A DNA stretch of 31,807 bases from UBA3700 sp964478025. Lineage in GTDB: Bacteria; Bacillota; Clostridia; Christensenellales; UBA3700. This document shows, in pieces, positions 24,691 to 31,807 of this stretch. The stretch spans positions 1-31,807 of the forward strand of contig CAYZGK010000018.1 of NCBI GenBank assembly GCA_964478025.1, read 5' to 3'. The position numbers and the translations under genes were made by a program. The notes under the pieces were generated by a model. The model ran no database searches. It had not been told where the DNA came from and was given only the letters and a program-made list of their open reading frames with translations. The stretch's first letter is position 1; each line of letters opens with the position of its first letter.

Positions 24691-25404
24691 ATGGAAACAA
24701 AAGATGTACAAGTATTGATAGAAGCATTTAAAGGTTATAGAGATCTATTAACACCAATTCAATTAAGTTTACAAGAACTTGCGGATACTTACTCTACAAT
24801 GGAAGAGAATCTAACTAAACTTGGAGCAACATTTAATGGTGATGCAAAAAATAAGTTAGAAGAGATTTACGCAAACTTAGCCTCACAAACAAAAAAGTCT
24901 ACAGATTTAGCTGCAAATATTGATCAATTCTTAAAAAATAGTGCTAAATATTCATCTGACTTAAAAACGATGACAAGTAGTTTTGAAGAGCTTGAAAAGA
25001 GTTTAAATAATTTAAATGAGATTGAAGATCAAGCAAAATCTCAAATGGAAAGACTTGAAAAACTTATTGAAGAAAAGAAGATAAACTATAACGTAAGAGA
25101 TTTGCAAAAATCTTTGGATAGCTATAATACAAATGTACAGAAAATTAGTGACTTTATAAATAAAGATGTTGCCTCAGTTTTAAATGAAAATTCTAGAAAA
25201 ATAGATTCAGTTAAGAAAGATAATGAAGCAATTATAAAACAAATAGAAACTGAAAATAACTCAATAAATGAACTTATTGGTACTTTTAAATCTACTAATC
25301 AACTTTTACAAAACACGGTAAATGGAGAGAGTGTGAATGAAGAGTATATATTTGCCATATTAGATAAGTGGGCAGTATCAAGAGGAGTAAAGATTAAAAA
25401 ATAA
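24691..25404 (+). CDS. coiled-coil protein of unknown function
   Basis: This 237-residue soluble protein is almost entirely helical and charged, without signal peptide or membrane segment. Heptad-like stretches run through about 35-110 (NLTKLGATFNGDAKNKLEEI; SSFEELEKSLNNLNEIEDQ) and about 120-215 (SDFINKDVASVLNENSRKID). I do not recognise the family. Such proteins often form rods or scaffolds; it could bridge the neighbouring helicase and the membrane protein, but that rests only on position. GAGG lies a few bases before the ATG, and its TAA overlaps the ATG of the next gene (TAATG), indicating coupling. Confidence 0.75.
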   Translation: METKDVQVLIEAFKGYRDLLTPIQLSLQELADTYSTMEENLTKLGATFNGDAKNKLEEIYANLASQTKKSTDLAANIDQFLKNSAKYSSDLKTMTSSFEELEKSLNNLNEIEDQAKSQMERLEKLIEEKKINYNVRDLQKSLDSYNTNVQKISDFINKDVASVLNENSRKIDSVKKDNEAIIKQIETENNSINELIGTFKSTNQLLQNTVNGESVNEEYIFAILDKWAVSRGVKIKK

Positions 25405-27248
25405 TGCAAGATAATATATTGCTAATAATAAAGCAAGATAACGTGCAAGAGTTTAGTAAAATCTATGAACAATACAAATGTGTAAGTATTGGTAGATTTC
25501 CTATACTTTCGTTATGTTATTTATATGATGCTAGAAAAATTATTAAGCAATATGAAAAGGAATTACTGCAAGTAAAAAGTTATGAAAAAGTTTCTTTAGA
25601 TTTAGATATATTTAGTGATTTTAGAAAGGTAGCTGGAAGGTGCATAAGACTATATGCAAATGGAGAGATAGTGCACCCTCTTGAAATGCTTTTAATATTA
25701 GGAAAGGTATCAAGATTAGAAAAAGTTTATCCATCTTCTTATAAAACAAATAATATAACTGAGAATTTAAAATTAATACAAAAAATAAAAACAGATGAGG
25801 AAATTAATCCAACTGAAACTATAATAAAGGTTCCTAAACCAAAGCTAAGTTATAAGAGAAAAAAAGCAATAGCAATAGTTTCAATGCTTTGTGTTTTTAT
25901 GATAGTTGTATTTTCAGGTTTATCTATATTTGCATTATTTCTTGGAACAGGAAGTGATAAATATCCACTAAGAGTTACAAGTGAATCTCAGCTTAAAAAA
26001 GCAATAAATGAAGGAAAGTCTGTTATTCTACAAAGAGATATTGAGATAAATGATTTTAATATTGATGTTTGTAAAAGCACAATAGATGGTAATGGTTATA
26101 CTCTTACTATTAATAACACATCGACCTTTATAAATACATTAAGTGGAACTATACAAAATATAACAATTAAAGTTAATAAAACCTTAGCAGTAAATACAGA
26201 CTTTGCGTACATTAAAGAAAATAAAGGTACAATAAAAAATGTAAATCTTGTTATAAGTGGTGGTTTTACAAGTTCTTATAGTGATGATAAATATTTAGGA
26301 CTATCGGTTTTGGTGCTAACAAACACTGACGCTGGTGTAATACAAAATGTACAAGCTCAAGGAAATATAAATCTAACATCAGATGGAAATGTAAGTACAC
26401 AATTTGCAATTTTCGCTTATGAAAATAATGGAGTAATAGAGAATTGTACATCAAGTACAAATATAACTACATCGCTTGTAGATACCTCCATTTTTGCATA
26501 TTCAAACTTAGGTGAAGTAAAAGATTGTAAAAATAGTGGAAATATAGAATATTCAACACAAAGTGTTTCATGGAATCCATTTGTATCTTGCATTGTTGGT
26601 GTTAATGAAGGCGGAAGTGTAAGTGCTTCAGAAAACGAAGGAAATATTACCATAAAAACAAGTGGCAATAATAATAGGGTTTGCGCAGGTGGAGTTGCAA
26701 TATATAACTATGGAACAATCTCATATTGTAAAAATATAGGTGAAATTAATATAGATATTGCCTTATCTGCAATCTATGCAGGTGGAATTGCAGCATTAAA
26801 CTCGTCAGGTTATTCATATAATTACTTATGCCAAGGATTAATTGAAAATTGTATATTTATGGGAGATATAAACTTAAATACATCAAATGAAGGAGCTTAT
26901 GTTTATATAGGTGGTATAGTTGGTGATAATTCAGGGTATAATGACGGATTTTATTATTACTACCCAGGTTATATAAATAATAGTGTTTCAGTCATTAATT
27001 CTTTAACAGTAACAGGAACATGTAATAACAAATATATTTATGGCTTAGTAGGATTAGTTGAAACTATCGGTGGAGAGGGTAATGTTTATCTTAAGGATAG
27101 TCAAATAGATGGGGGTTTAGCAACAACATATCAGACTATAGAGGATGGAAAAATAGTTACTAAGCGTAGAGTTTATGAAGAATATGAAGATTTAGTTTCA
27201 AAATATAGTGATATTGAAGACATAAAGAAGTTGGAGATTTATTGGTAA
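25404..27248 (+). CDS. single-pass membrane protein with extracellular GLUG-type beta-helix
   Basis: This 614-residue protein has about 150 residues of non-secretory N-terminus (RFPILSLCYLYDARKIIKQY near 31-50), a Lys/Arg-rich stop (KRKK), one membrane helix (about 154-181) and a large C-terminal part of about 430 residues with GLUG/pectate-lyase-like turns (LKKAINEGKSVILQRDIEI; GYTLTINN; NEGGSVSASENEGNITIKT; AGGIAALNSSG). Positive charges before the helix place the repeats outside and the N-terminal domain in the cytoplasm. I recognise no enzyme motif. The design, with inside domain, helix and outside binding surface, suggests a receptor or anchor. It overlaps the coiled-coil gene by one base and the next gene by one base. 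Confidence 0.75.
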   Translation: MQDNILLIIKQDNVQEFSKIYEQYKCVSIGRFPILSLCYLYDARKIIKQYEKELLQVKSYEKVSLDLDIFSDFRKVAGRCIRLYANGEIVHPLEMLLILGKVSRLEKVYPSSYKTNNITENLKLIQKIKTDEEINPTETIIKVPKPKLSYKRKKAIAIVSMLCVFMIVVFSGLSIFALFLGTGSDKYPLRVTSESQLKKAINEGKSVILQRDIEINDFNIDVCKSTIDGNGYTLTINNTSTFINTLSGTIQNITIKVNKTLAVNTDFAYIKENKGTIKNVNLVISGGFTSSYSDDKYLGLSVLVLTNTDAGVIQNVQAQGNINLTSDGNVSTQFAIFAYENNGVIENCTSSTNITTSLVDTSIFAYSNLGEVKDCKNSGNIEYSTQSVSWNPFVSCIVGVNEGGSVSASENEGNITIKTSGNNNRVCAGGVAIYNYGTISYCKNIGEINIDIALSAIYAGGIAALNSSGYSYNYLCQGLIENCIFMGDINLNTSNEGAYVYIGGIVGDNSGYNDGFYYYYPGYINNSVSVINSLTVTGTCNNKYIYGLVGLVETIGGEGNVYLKDSQIDGGLATTYQTIEDGKIVTKRRVYEEYEDLVSKYSDIEDIKKLEIYW

Positions 27249-27469
27249 TGAAAGAAGATTTGGCAAAAATGATTTTATATTTATCTGCATTAATTTTAGG
27301 AATATTAGATGTAATATTTGTCATTTTTAGTGCAATTTTCTTATGTTTAATATTAACAGGAGTTATTTTAGGAACAAAGGTATTTATTATTTTGTTATTT
27401 GTTATGATAGGTTTAAATGTTTTGTTCTTAATTTATATTCCTATTTATCTTAAAATTAGAAAAGACTAG
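27248..27469 (+). CDS. small two-helix membrane protein
   Basis: This 73-residue hydrophobic protein has two predicted membrane helices (about 6-36 and 42-66) and a short basic tail (YLKIRKD). I chose ATG 27248, which overlaps the preceding stop as TAATG; the longer frame would use TTG. No family is recognised. It is the last gene of the run that begins with the response regulator, and a weak AT-rich hairpin follows. It may assist the preceding membrane protein, which is inference from coupling alone. Confidence 0.65.
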   Translation: MKEDLAKMILYLSALILGILDVIFVIFSAIFLCLILTGVILGTKVFIILLFVMIGLNVLFLIYIPIYLKIRKD

Positions 27470-27471
27470 TT

Positions 27472-27493
27472 AAAAACATTATATGTTTTTTTT
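27472..27493 (+). terminator. weak AT-rich hairpin with T-run after the seven-gene cluster
   Basis: AAAAACAT (27472-27479) can pair with ATGTTTTT (27483-27490) around TAT and is followed by further T. The stem is weak because it holds only one G-C pair, so read-through into the ABC genes is possible. Confidence 0.4.
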
Positions 27494-27499
27494 AATATA

Positions 27500-27525
27500 T
27501 GGTATACTTTCCGTGTTATAGGTGG
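27500..27525 (+). promoter_or_regulatory. extended -10 promoter and start-deciding ribosome binding site of the ABC exporter operon
   Basis: TGG-TATACT (27500-27508) is an extended -10 box. Transcription should begin near 27515, after the in-frame ATG at 27499, so that ATG cannot be used. AGGTGG (27520-27525) then serves the ATG at 27529. No good -35 is seen. Confidence 0.5.
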
Positions 27526-27528
27526 TAT

Positions 27529-29259
27529 ATGCGTAAATTACTAAAATTTTTAAAACCTTATAGGGCTCAATGTATAATTGCGCCTTTATTTAAGTTTTTA
27601 GAAGCATGCTTTGAAATTATTGTCCCAATATTAATGAAGGTAATAATCGATGAGGGTATTCCAAATGGAGATACTACATTAATATATAAGTACATAATTC
27701 TTATTTTATGTATGGGTGTGCTTGGATTAACAGTTTCATGTATTTCTCAATATTTTTCAGCTGTTGCTGGAATGGGCATGGGAACCGTTTTAAGAAGAGA
27801 AGCTTTTTCTCATTTAAACACACTAACTAATAAAGATATTGATGAACTTGGTGCCTCAACATTAGTTACAAGATTAACATCAGATATAAACCAAGTATCT
27901 ACAGGTGTTAATAGATTTTTAAGACTATTCTTAAGATCTCCATTTATTATTATAGGAACTGTTGTTATGTCTTTTATTATTGATGTATATATGGGAATTA
28001 TAGTGCTTGCCTCAGTTCCACTAATATTCTTAATAATTTGGTTTGTAAGTAAAGTTACAGTTCCAAGTTATAAAGATATACAAAAGGATGTAGATAATGT
28101 TTCATTAAAATCTAAAGAGAATCTTGAAGGTATAAGAGTTATAAGAGCATTCTCAAGACAAAATGATGAACAAGAAGCATTTGATAAAACAATAAATAGT
28201 GTTTCTAAAAAGCAAATTAAAGTAGCAAGAGTATCCTCACTTTTAAATCCACTAACTTATGCAGTTACTAATATTGCAATCGTTGTTGTTTTGTGGCTTG
28301 GTGGTGGGTTTGTAAATAAAGGTAGATTAACAGCTGGAGAAATTACAGCAATTGTAAACTATTTAATTCAAATTTTAAATGCAGTTGTTATGTTATCTAA
28401 CTTAGTTGTAATCTTAGCAAAGACTCAAGCTTCCGCAATAAGAGTAAGTGACTTTTTAGACACAAAACCATCATTTAATGATGAGGGTAATTCGTTTATT
28501 GAAGTAGATGAAACAAAGCCAAAGATTGAATTTAAAAATGTAGATTTTGCATATAATGAGAAAAAATTAGTTTTAGAAAATTTGAACTTTACAATTAAAA
28601 AAGGTGAAACTATAGGAATTATAGGTGGTACCGGTAGTGGTAAAACAAGTTTAATTAATTTAATTCCAAGACTTTATGACGTAACTGATGGAGAGATTCT
28701 TATAAATGGAGTAAATGTTAAAAAATATACATTTAATCAATTGTGGTCAGAGGTAGCAATTGCTGTTCAACATTCAACATTATTTAAAGGTACTATTAGA
28801 AGTAATTTAAAAATTGCTAATAAAGATGCAAGTGATGAGGATATGTATAGAGCATTAAAAATTGCTCAAGCGTACGACTTTGTTATGGAAAAACAAGGCT
28901 TAGATACAGAGGTTGCAGCTAAAGGTGCAAACTTCTCTGGTGGTCAAAAGCAAAGATTAAATATAGCAAGAGCAGTTGTTCAAAATCCAAAGATATTAAT
29001 ACTTGATGATTCATCATCCGCTCTTGATTATGCAACCGACTTAGAGTTAAGAAGATCGCTAAAGTCGCTTGAGGGATTAACAACAATAATTGTTTCTCAA
29101 AGAGTTGCTTCTGTTTTACAAGCAGATAAAATTATTGTACTTGATGATGGTAAAGTTGCTGGAATTGGTTCGCATGATGAACTTTTAGGAACAAATACTG
29201 TTTATACAGAAATTTATGAATCACAAACAAGAAAGGAGGACTCAAATGAAAAAGTTTAA
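27529..29259 (+). CDS. ABC exporter half-transporter, degenerate ATP-site subunit
   Basis: This half-transporter of 576 residues has an N-terminal six-helix membrane domain (about 15-305) and a C-terminal nucleotide-binding domain (about 340-576). Walker A is GGTGSGKT (K372) and the signature is FSGGQKQR. At the catalytic positions it departs from the norm: Walker B reads LDDSSSALD, so Asp494 replaces the catalytic Glu, and the switch His is Gln524 (VSQRVAS). This is the pattern of the degenerate subunit in heterodimeric exporters such as TM287/288. Its intact SGGQ would complete the canonical site of the partner. It overlaps the next gene by 14 bases. Substrate unknown; multidrug, peptide or lipid export are all possible. 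Confidence 0.92.
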   Translation: MRKLLKFLKPYRAQCIIAPLFKFLEACFEIIVPILMKVIIDEGIPNGDTTLIYKYIILILCMGVLGLTVSCISQYFSAVAGMGMGTVLRREAFSHLNTLTNKDIDELGASTLVTRLTSDINQVSTGVNRFLRLFLRSPFIIIGTVVMSFIIDVYMGIIVLASVPLIFLIIWFVSKVTVPSYKDIQKDVDNVSLKSKENLEGIRVIRAFSRQNDEQEAFDKTINSVSKKQIKVARVSSLLNPLTYAVTNIAIVVVLWLGGGFVNKGRLTAGEITAIVNYLIQILNAVVMLSNLVVILAKTQASAIRVSDFLDTKPSFNDEGNSFIEVDETKPKIEFKNVDFAYNEKKLVLENLNFTIKKGETIGIIGGTGSGKTSLINLIPRLYDVTDGEILINGVNVKKYTFNQLWSEVAIAVQHSTLFKGTIRSNLKIANKDASDEDMYRALKIAQAYDFVMEKQGLDTEVAAKGANFSGGQKQRLNIARAVVQNPKILILDDSSSALDYATDLELRRSLKSLEGLTTIIVSQRVASVLQADKIIVLDDGKVAGIGSHDELLGTNTVYTEIYESQTRKEDSNEKV

Positions 29260-30994
29260 TAGTTCTGCTTTTAATAAATTAATGAAATACACAATAAAGT
29301 ATTGGAAATACTTATTGCTTGTTATAGTTACAGCTTTAATTGAAGTATTTGCCTCTTTATATTCTGTTATAAAGATTGGTGATGCAGTAGATTGTATGGT
29401 AGAGCAAGGAAATGTAGATTTTGATTCTCTATCTAAGATTTGTATTTTAATTGGACTTCTTGTTCTTGTTTATGTAATTTCTGAGTGGTTAATGGAATTA
29501 TTTGCATCAACAATTACATCAAACGTTGTTAGAGATATAAGACATAATATGTTTGAAGCAATACAAAAAGTTCCATTATCTTATATAGATTCTAATAAAA
29601 CAGGAACAATTCTATCTAAGATGATAGTTGATGTAGATCAAATTTATGAAGGGCTTTTAATGTCATTTAACCAACTATTTTCAGGAATAGGAACAATACT
29701 TGCAACAATTGCCATTATGATGTCTATAAACTATAAGATAGGCTTGATTGTAGTTTGTATAACTCCAGTATCTTTAGTTGTTGCGACGCTTATTAGTAAA
29801 AGTACACATAAATACTTTAAAAAACAATCTGAATTAAGATCAGATATCTCAGCTCAAGTTACTGATGCTGCAACTAATCCAACACTTTATAAGACTTGTA
29901 ATTTTGGAGATAGAAGCGAAGAAATTTTTGATGATACGAACAAGACTTTAGAGAAGGTGTCAATTAAGGGAACATTCTATTCATCTTTAACAAATCCATC
30001 AACAAGATTCGTTAATAATGTTATTTATGCTCTTGCTGGCCTTATAGGAGCATTTGCAGTAATAAATGGTGGAGCATTTAGTTTAACTGTAGGACAATTT
30101 ACTATGTTTTTAACTTATGCTTTAAAATATGGTAAGCCATTTAATGAAATATCTGATGTATTTACTGAAATAGAAAGCGCTACAGCTTCAGCAGAGCGTG
30201 TGTTTGAAGTTATTGAAGCATTAAAAGAAAAAGAGGATAGTAGCGACTCTATAGTCCTAAAAGACGTTCAAGGCAATATAGAATTAAAAGATGTTGCTTT
30301 CTCATATTCTAAAGATAAGAAATTAATAGAGAATTTAAACTTAAATGCAAGCCACGGAACTAACATTGCAATAGTTGGAAGAACTGGTTGTGGTAAGACA
30401 ACACTTATAAACTTGCTAATGAGATTCTATGATATAGATGCTGGCTCAATAAAGATAGATGGAAACAATATATATGATGTTACTAGAAATAGTCTAAGAT
30501 CATCTTATGGAATGGTATTACAAGAAAGCTATATATTCTCAGGGACAATAAGGGATAATATCTTATTTGGGAGAAATGCTACGGAGGATGAGGTAATTGA
30601 AGCTGCTACAAAAGCTCATGCTTATAACTTTATAAAAAGATTACCACAAGGTTTAGATACAGTAATATCTGAGGGTAGTAATTTATCTGAAGGACAAAAG
30701 CAATTATTATGTATAGCAAGGGCAATGTTATACTTGCCTAATATGTTAATACTAGATGAAGCTACATCATCTGTAGATACAAGAACTGAAATAAAAATTC
30801 AACAAGCATTTGATGAAATGATGAAGGGAAGAACATGCTTTGTTGTTGCTCATAGATTATCTACAATTAAGAAAGCGGATTGTATTTTAGTTATGGATAA
30901 AGGACATATAATAGAGCAAGGTACGCATAGTGAACTTTTAGAGAAAGGTGGACTATATTCGGAGTTATATAATTCACAATTTGCTAAAAATTAG
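29246..30994 (+). CDS. ABC exporter half-transporter, canonical ATP-site subunit
   Basis: This 582-residue partner of the preceding half-transporter has six membrane helices (about 20-310) and a nucleotide-binding domain (about 345-582). Walker A is GRTGCGKT (K384), Walker B is LDEATSSVD with catalytic Glu505, and the switch His536 is present (VAHRLST). The signature reads LSEGQ rather than LSGGQ, consistent with facing the partner's degenerate site. I chose ATG 29246, six bases after AAAGGAGG; an earlier in-frame ATG at 29216 lacks a site. The overlap with the upstream gene implies equal, coupled production. A strong terminator follows. Confidence 0.93.
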   Translation: MKKFNSSAFNKLMKYTIKYWKYLLLVIVTALIEVFASLYSVIKIGDAVDCMVEQGNVDFDSLSKICILIGLLVLVYVISEWLMELFASTITSNVVRDIRHNMFEAIQKVPLSYIDSNKTGTILSKMIVDVDQIYEGLLMSFNQLFSGIGTILATIAIMMSINYKIGLIVVCITPVSLVVATLISKSTHKYFKKQSELRSDISAQVTDAATNPTLYKTCNFGDRSEEIFDDTNKTLEKVSIKGTFYSSLTNPSTRFVNNVIYALAGLIGAFAVINGGAFSLTVGQFTMFLTYALKYGKPFNEISDVFTEIESATASAERVFEVIEALKEKEDSSDSIVLKDVQGNIELKDVAFSYSKDKKLIENLNLNASHGTNIAIVGRTGCGKTTLINLLMRFYDIDAGSIKIDGNNIYDVTRNSLRSSYGMVLQESYIFSGTIRDNILFGRNATEDEVIEAATKAHAYNFIKRLPQGLDTVISEGSNLSEGQKQLLCIARAMLYLPNMLILDEATSSVDTRTEIKIQQAFDEMMKGRTCFVVAHRLSTIKKADCILVMDKGHIIEQGTHSELLEKGGLYSELYNSQFAKN

Positions 30995-31013
30995 AAAAGA
31001 TTAAAACGAAAGG

Positions 31014-31040
31014 TACAGGCTTTATAAGCCTGTATTTTTT
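31014..31040 (+). terminator. strong terminator of the ABC exporter operon
   Basis: TACAGGCTT (31014-31022) pairs perfectly with AAGCCTGTA (31026-31034) around TAT, followed by six T. Confidence 0.93.
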
Positions 31041-31065
31041 AATGCTTGGTATTTGATATATAATG

Positions 31066-31110
31066 TTGACCCAATACTTGACCCAATACTTGACCCAATG
31101 CTTGACCCAT
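31066..31110 (+). repeat. 12-bp tandem repeat (TTGACCCAATAC), 3.75 copies
   Basis: Copies begin at 31066, 31078, 31090 (ATGC in place of ATAC at the end) and 31102 (partial). They lie in the 321-base gap between the ABC operon and the last lipoprotein gene. Each copy begins with TTGACC, similar to a -35 hexamer. The minus-strand translation is a Gly-Ser-Ser-Ile repeat, but I see no gene there. Confidence 0.9.
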
Positions 31111-31240
31111 TAACCAATTTTGGAATTGGTTTAATAAACAGGATGATTAATTTTGGTCTGTTTAACAAACTGTAATTAGAGTTTAAATTGAGTAAAACTT
31201 TGCTAATGTAAAATTTAAGTAAGATTATTGATTTATGCTT

Positions 31241-31252
31241 CCCCCCCCCCCC
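31241..31252 (+). repeat. homopolymeric tract of 12 C upstream of the lipoprotein gene
   Basis: Twelve consecutive C lie 64 bases before the lipoprotein ATG in otherwise very AT-rich DNA. TTGATT (31228-31233) and TAGAAT (31260-31265) flank the tract with 26 bp between them, too far apart for a normal promoter at this tract length. Slippage could change that distance. The rest of 31111-31315 shows no gene. Confidence 0.9.
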
Positions 31253-31315
31253 GATTTGATAGAATAAACAAAATAGGAATTTTTGGGAAAAATAAAGCAA
31301 AAAGTGGAGGATTAT

Positions 31316-31807
31316 ATGAAAAGAAAGTCATTTGCCGCAATTTTTTTAATTGTGTTGATGCTGATATTATCGCTTACAGCGCTTGTCGCTTGTGGTGAAG
31401 AAGAGCATGAATTTGCAGAAACATGGTCATATGATACTGAAGGGCATTACCATGCTTGTAAAGTTGAAGGGCACACAGATGTTGATGAAAAAGTTGAGCA
31501 CACCTTTAATGATGGTGAAATAACAACAGCAGCAACAGAAGATGCAACAGGTGTAAAAACTTATACTTGTACTGTTTGTAATTACACAAAGACTGAAGTT
31601 ATTGCAAGACTAGATCATACACATGTATTTACTGATGTTGTAGAAGTGAAAGCAAAATGTACGACAAATGGTAATATTGCATATAAACATTGCACAAAAT
31701 GTAACAAGAATTTTGATGCAGATAATAAAGAACTTTCAAATGTAGTTATATTAGCACTTGGACATGATATGGATGCAGGTGCAATTACAACGGCTTCAAC
31801 ATGTACA
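31316..31807 (+). CDS. lipoprotein with Cys-pair repeats, 3' end beyond the window
   Basis: The visible part is 164 codons, open to the window edge. It begins with a lipoprotein signal peptide (MKRKSFAAIFLIVLMLILSL) and lipobox LVAC with Cys26, so it should be anchored outside the membrane. After that come small extracellular repeats with paired Cys and His: YHACKVEGH, TYTCTVCNYTK, YKHCTKCNKNF and LGHDMDAG. This pattern resembles the CxxC repeats common in surface proteins of gut Firmicutes; ligand or metal binding is possible but not shown. GGAGG at 31306-31310 precedes the ATG. The upstream C-run suggests variable expression. Confidence 0.82.
   Translation, partial: MKRKSFAAIFLIVLMLILSLTALVACGEEEHEFAETWSYDTEGHYHACKVEGHTDVDEKVEHTFNDGEITTAATEDATGVKTYTCTVCNYTKTEVIARLDHTHVFTDVVEVKAKCTTNGNIAYKHCTKCNKNFDADNKELSNVVILALGHDMDAGAITTASTCT

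Noticed and set aside
31241..31252. Poly-C as a pure assembly artefact
   Set aside because: Not excluded, but it lies at a promoter of a surface gene, where such tracts are known to be real; kept as a finding with read-level checking.
31022..31300. Minus-strand ORF encoding a Gly-Ser-Ser-Ile repeat
   Set aside because: It is the translation of the 12-bp tandem repeats and the C-run, has no ribosome binding site and no family resemblance.

Overview
The window is AT-rich, with short intergenic gaps, AGGAGG-type ribosome binding sites, TTGACA/TATAAT-type promoters and ordinary stop codons, including TGA. Lipobox lipoproteins with no outer-membrane genes, a LytTR/AgrC-type two-component system, YqeY, Lrp-aminotransferase pairs and GLUG-repeat surface proteins point to a low-GC Gram-positive, most likely an uncultured gut-type clostridial Firmicute. 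This placement is inference; there is no rRNA in the window. No tRNA, rRNA, CRISPR array or classical IS element was seen.

Layout. 63-3849: a methionine operon (metF, a detached methionine synthase reactivation protein, metH). 3919-6100: Lrp/AsnC regulator, PLP aminotransferase and cyclophilin, closed by a bidirectional terminator. 6157-7568, minus strand: yqeY, a small XRE regulator with its own promoter, and a YafQ/DinJ-type toxin-antitoxin pair. 7791-11333: a large mosaic surface lipoprotein. 11367-13245: a YjjG-type HAD nucleotidase and an iron-dependent alcohol dehydrogenase. 13343-15229: an unusual fusion of a GtrA-like membrane domain, a long Glu-rich linker and two YegP/DUF1508 domains. 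15376-17097: proS. 17290-18678: an AlbA_2/RecG-C-like regulator preceded by six phased 13-bp repeats that run into its promoter. 18736-19161, minus strand: luxS.

19308-27469 holds the most interesting block: seven genes in one direction, almost without gaps, behind a consensus promoter. They encode a LytTR response regulator, an AgrC-like kinase, a release-factor-like protein with an intact GGQ but no recognisable PxT codon-reading loop, a UvrD-like SF1 helicase, a coiled-coil protein, a membrane-anchored GLUG beta-helix protein and a two-helix membrane peptide. I do not recognise this set as a described system. It is divergent from luxS, and a direct-repeat candidate LytTR site lies between the two promoters.

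27529-30994 encodes a heterodimeric ABC exporter with one degenerate and one canonical ATP site. The right edge carries 12-bp tandem repeats, a run of 12 C residues and the start of another lipoprotein gene, cut by the window end.

MetF, MetH and LuxS together feed the activated-methyl (homocysteine) cycle. Several intergenic regions carry short GC-rich alternating purine-pyrimidine tracts that stand out from the AT-rich background.
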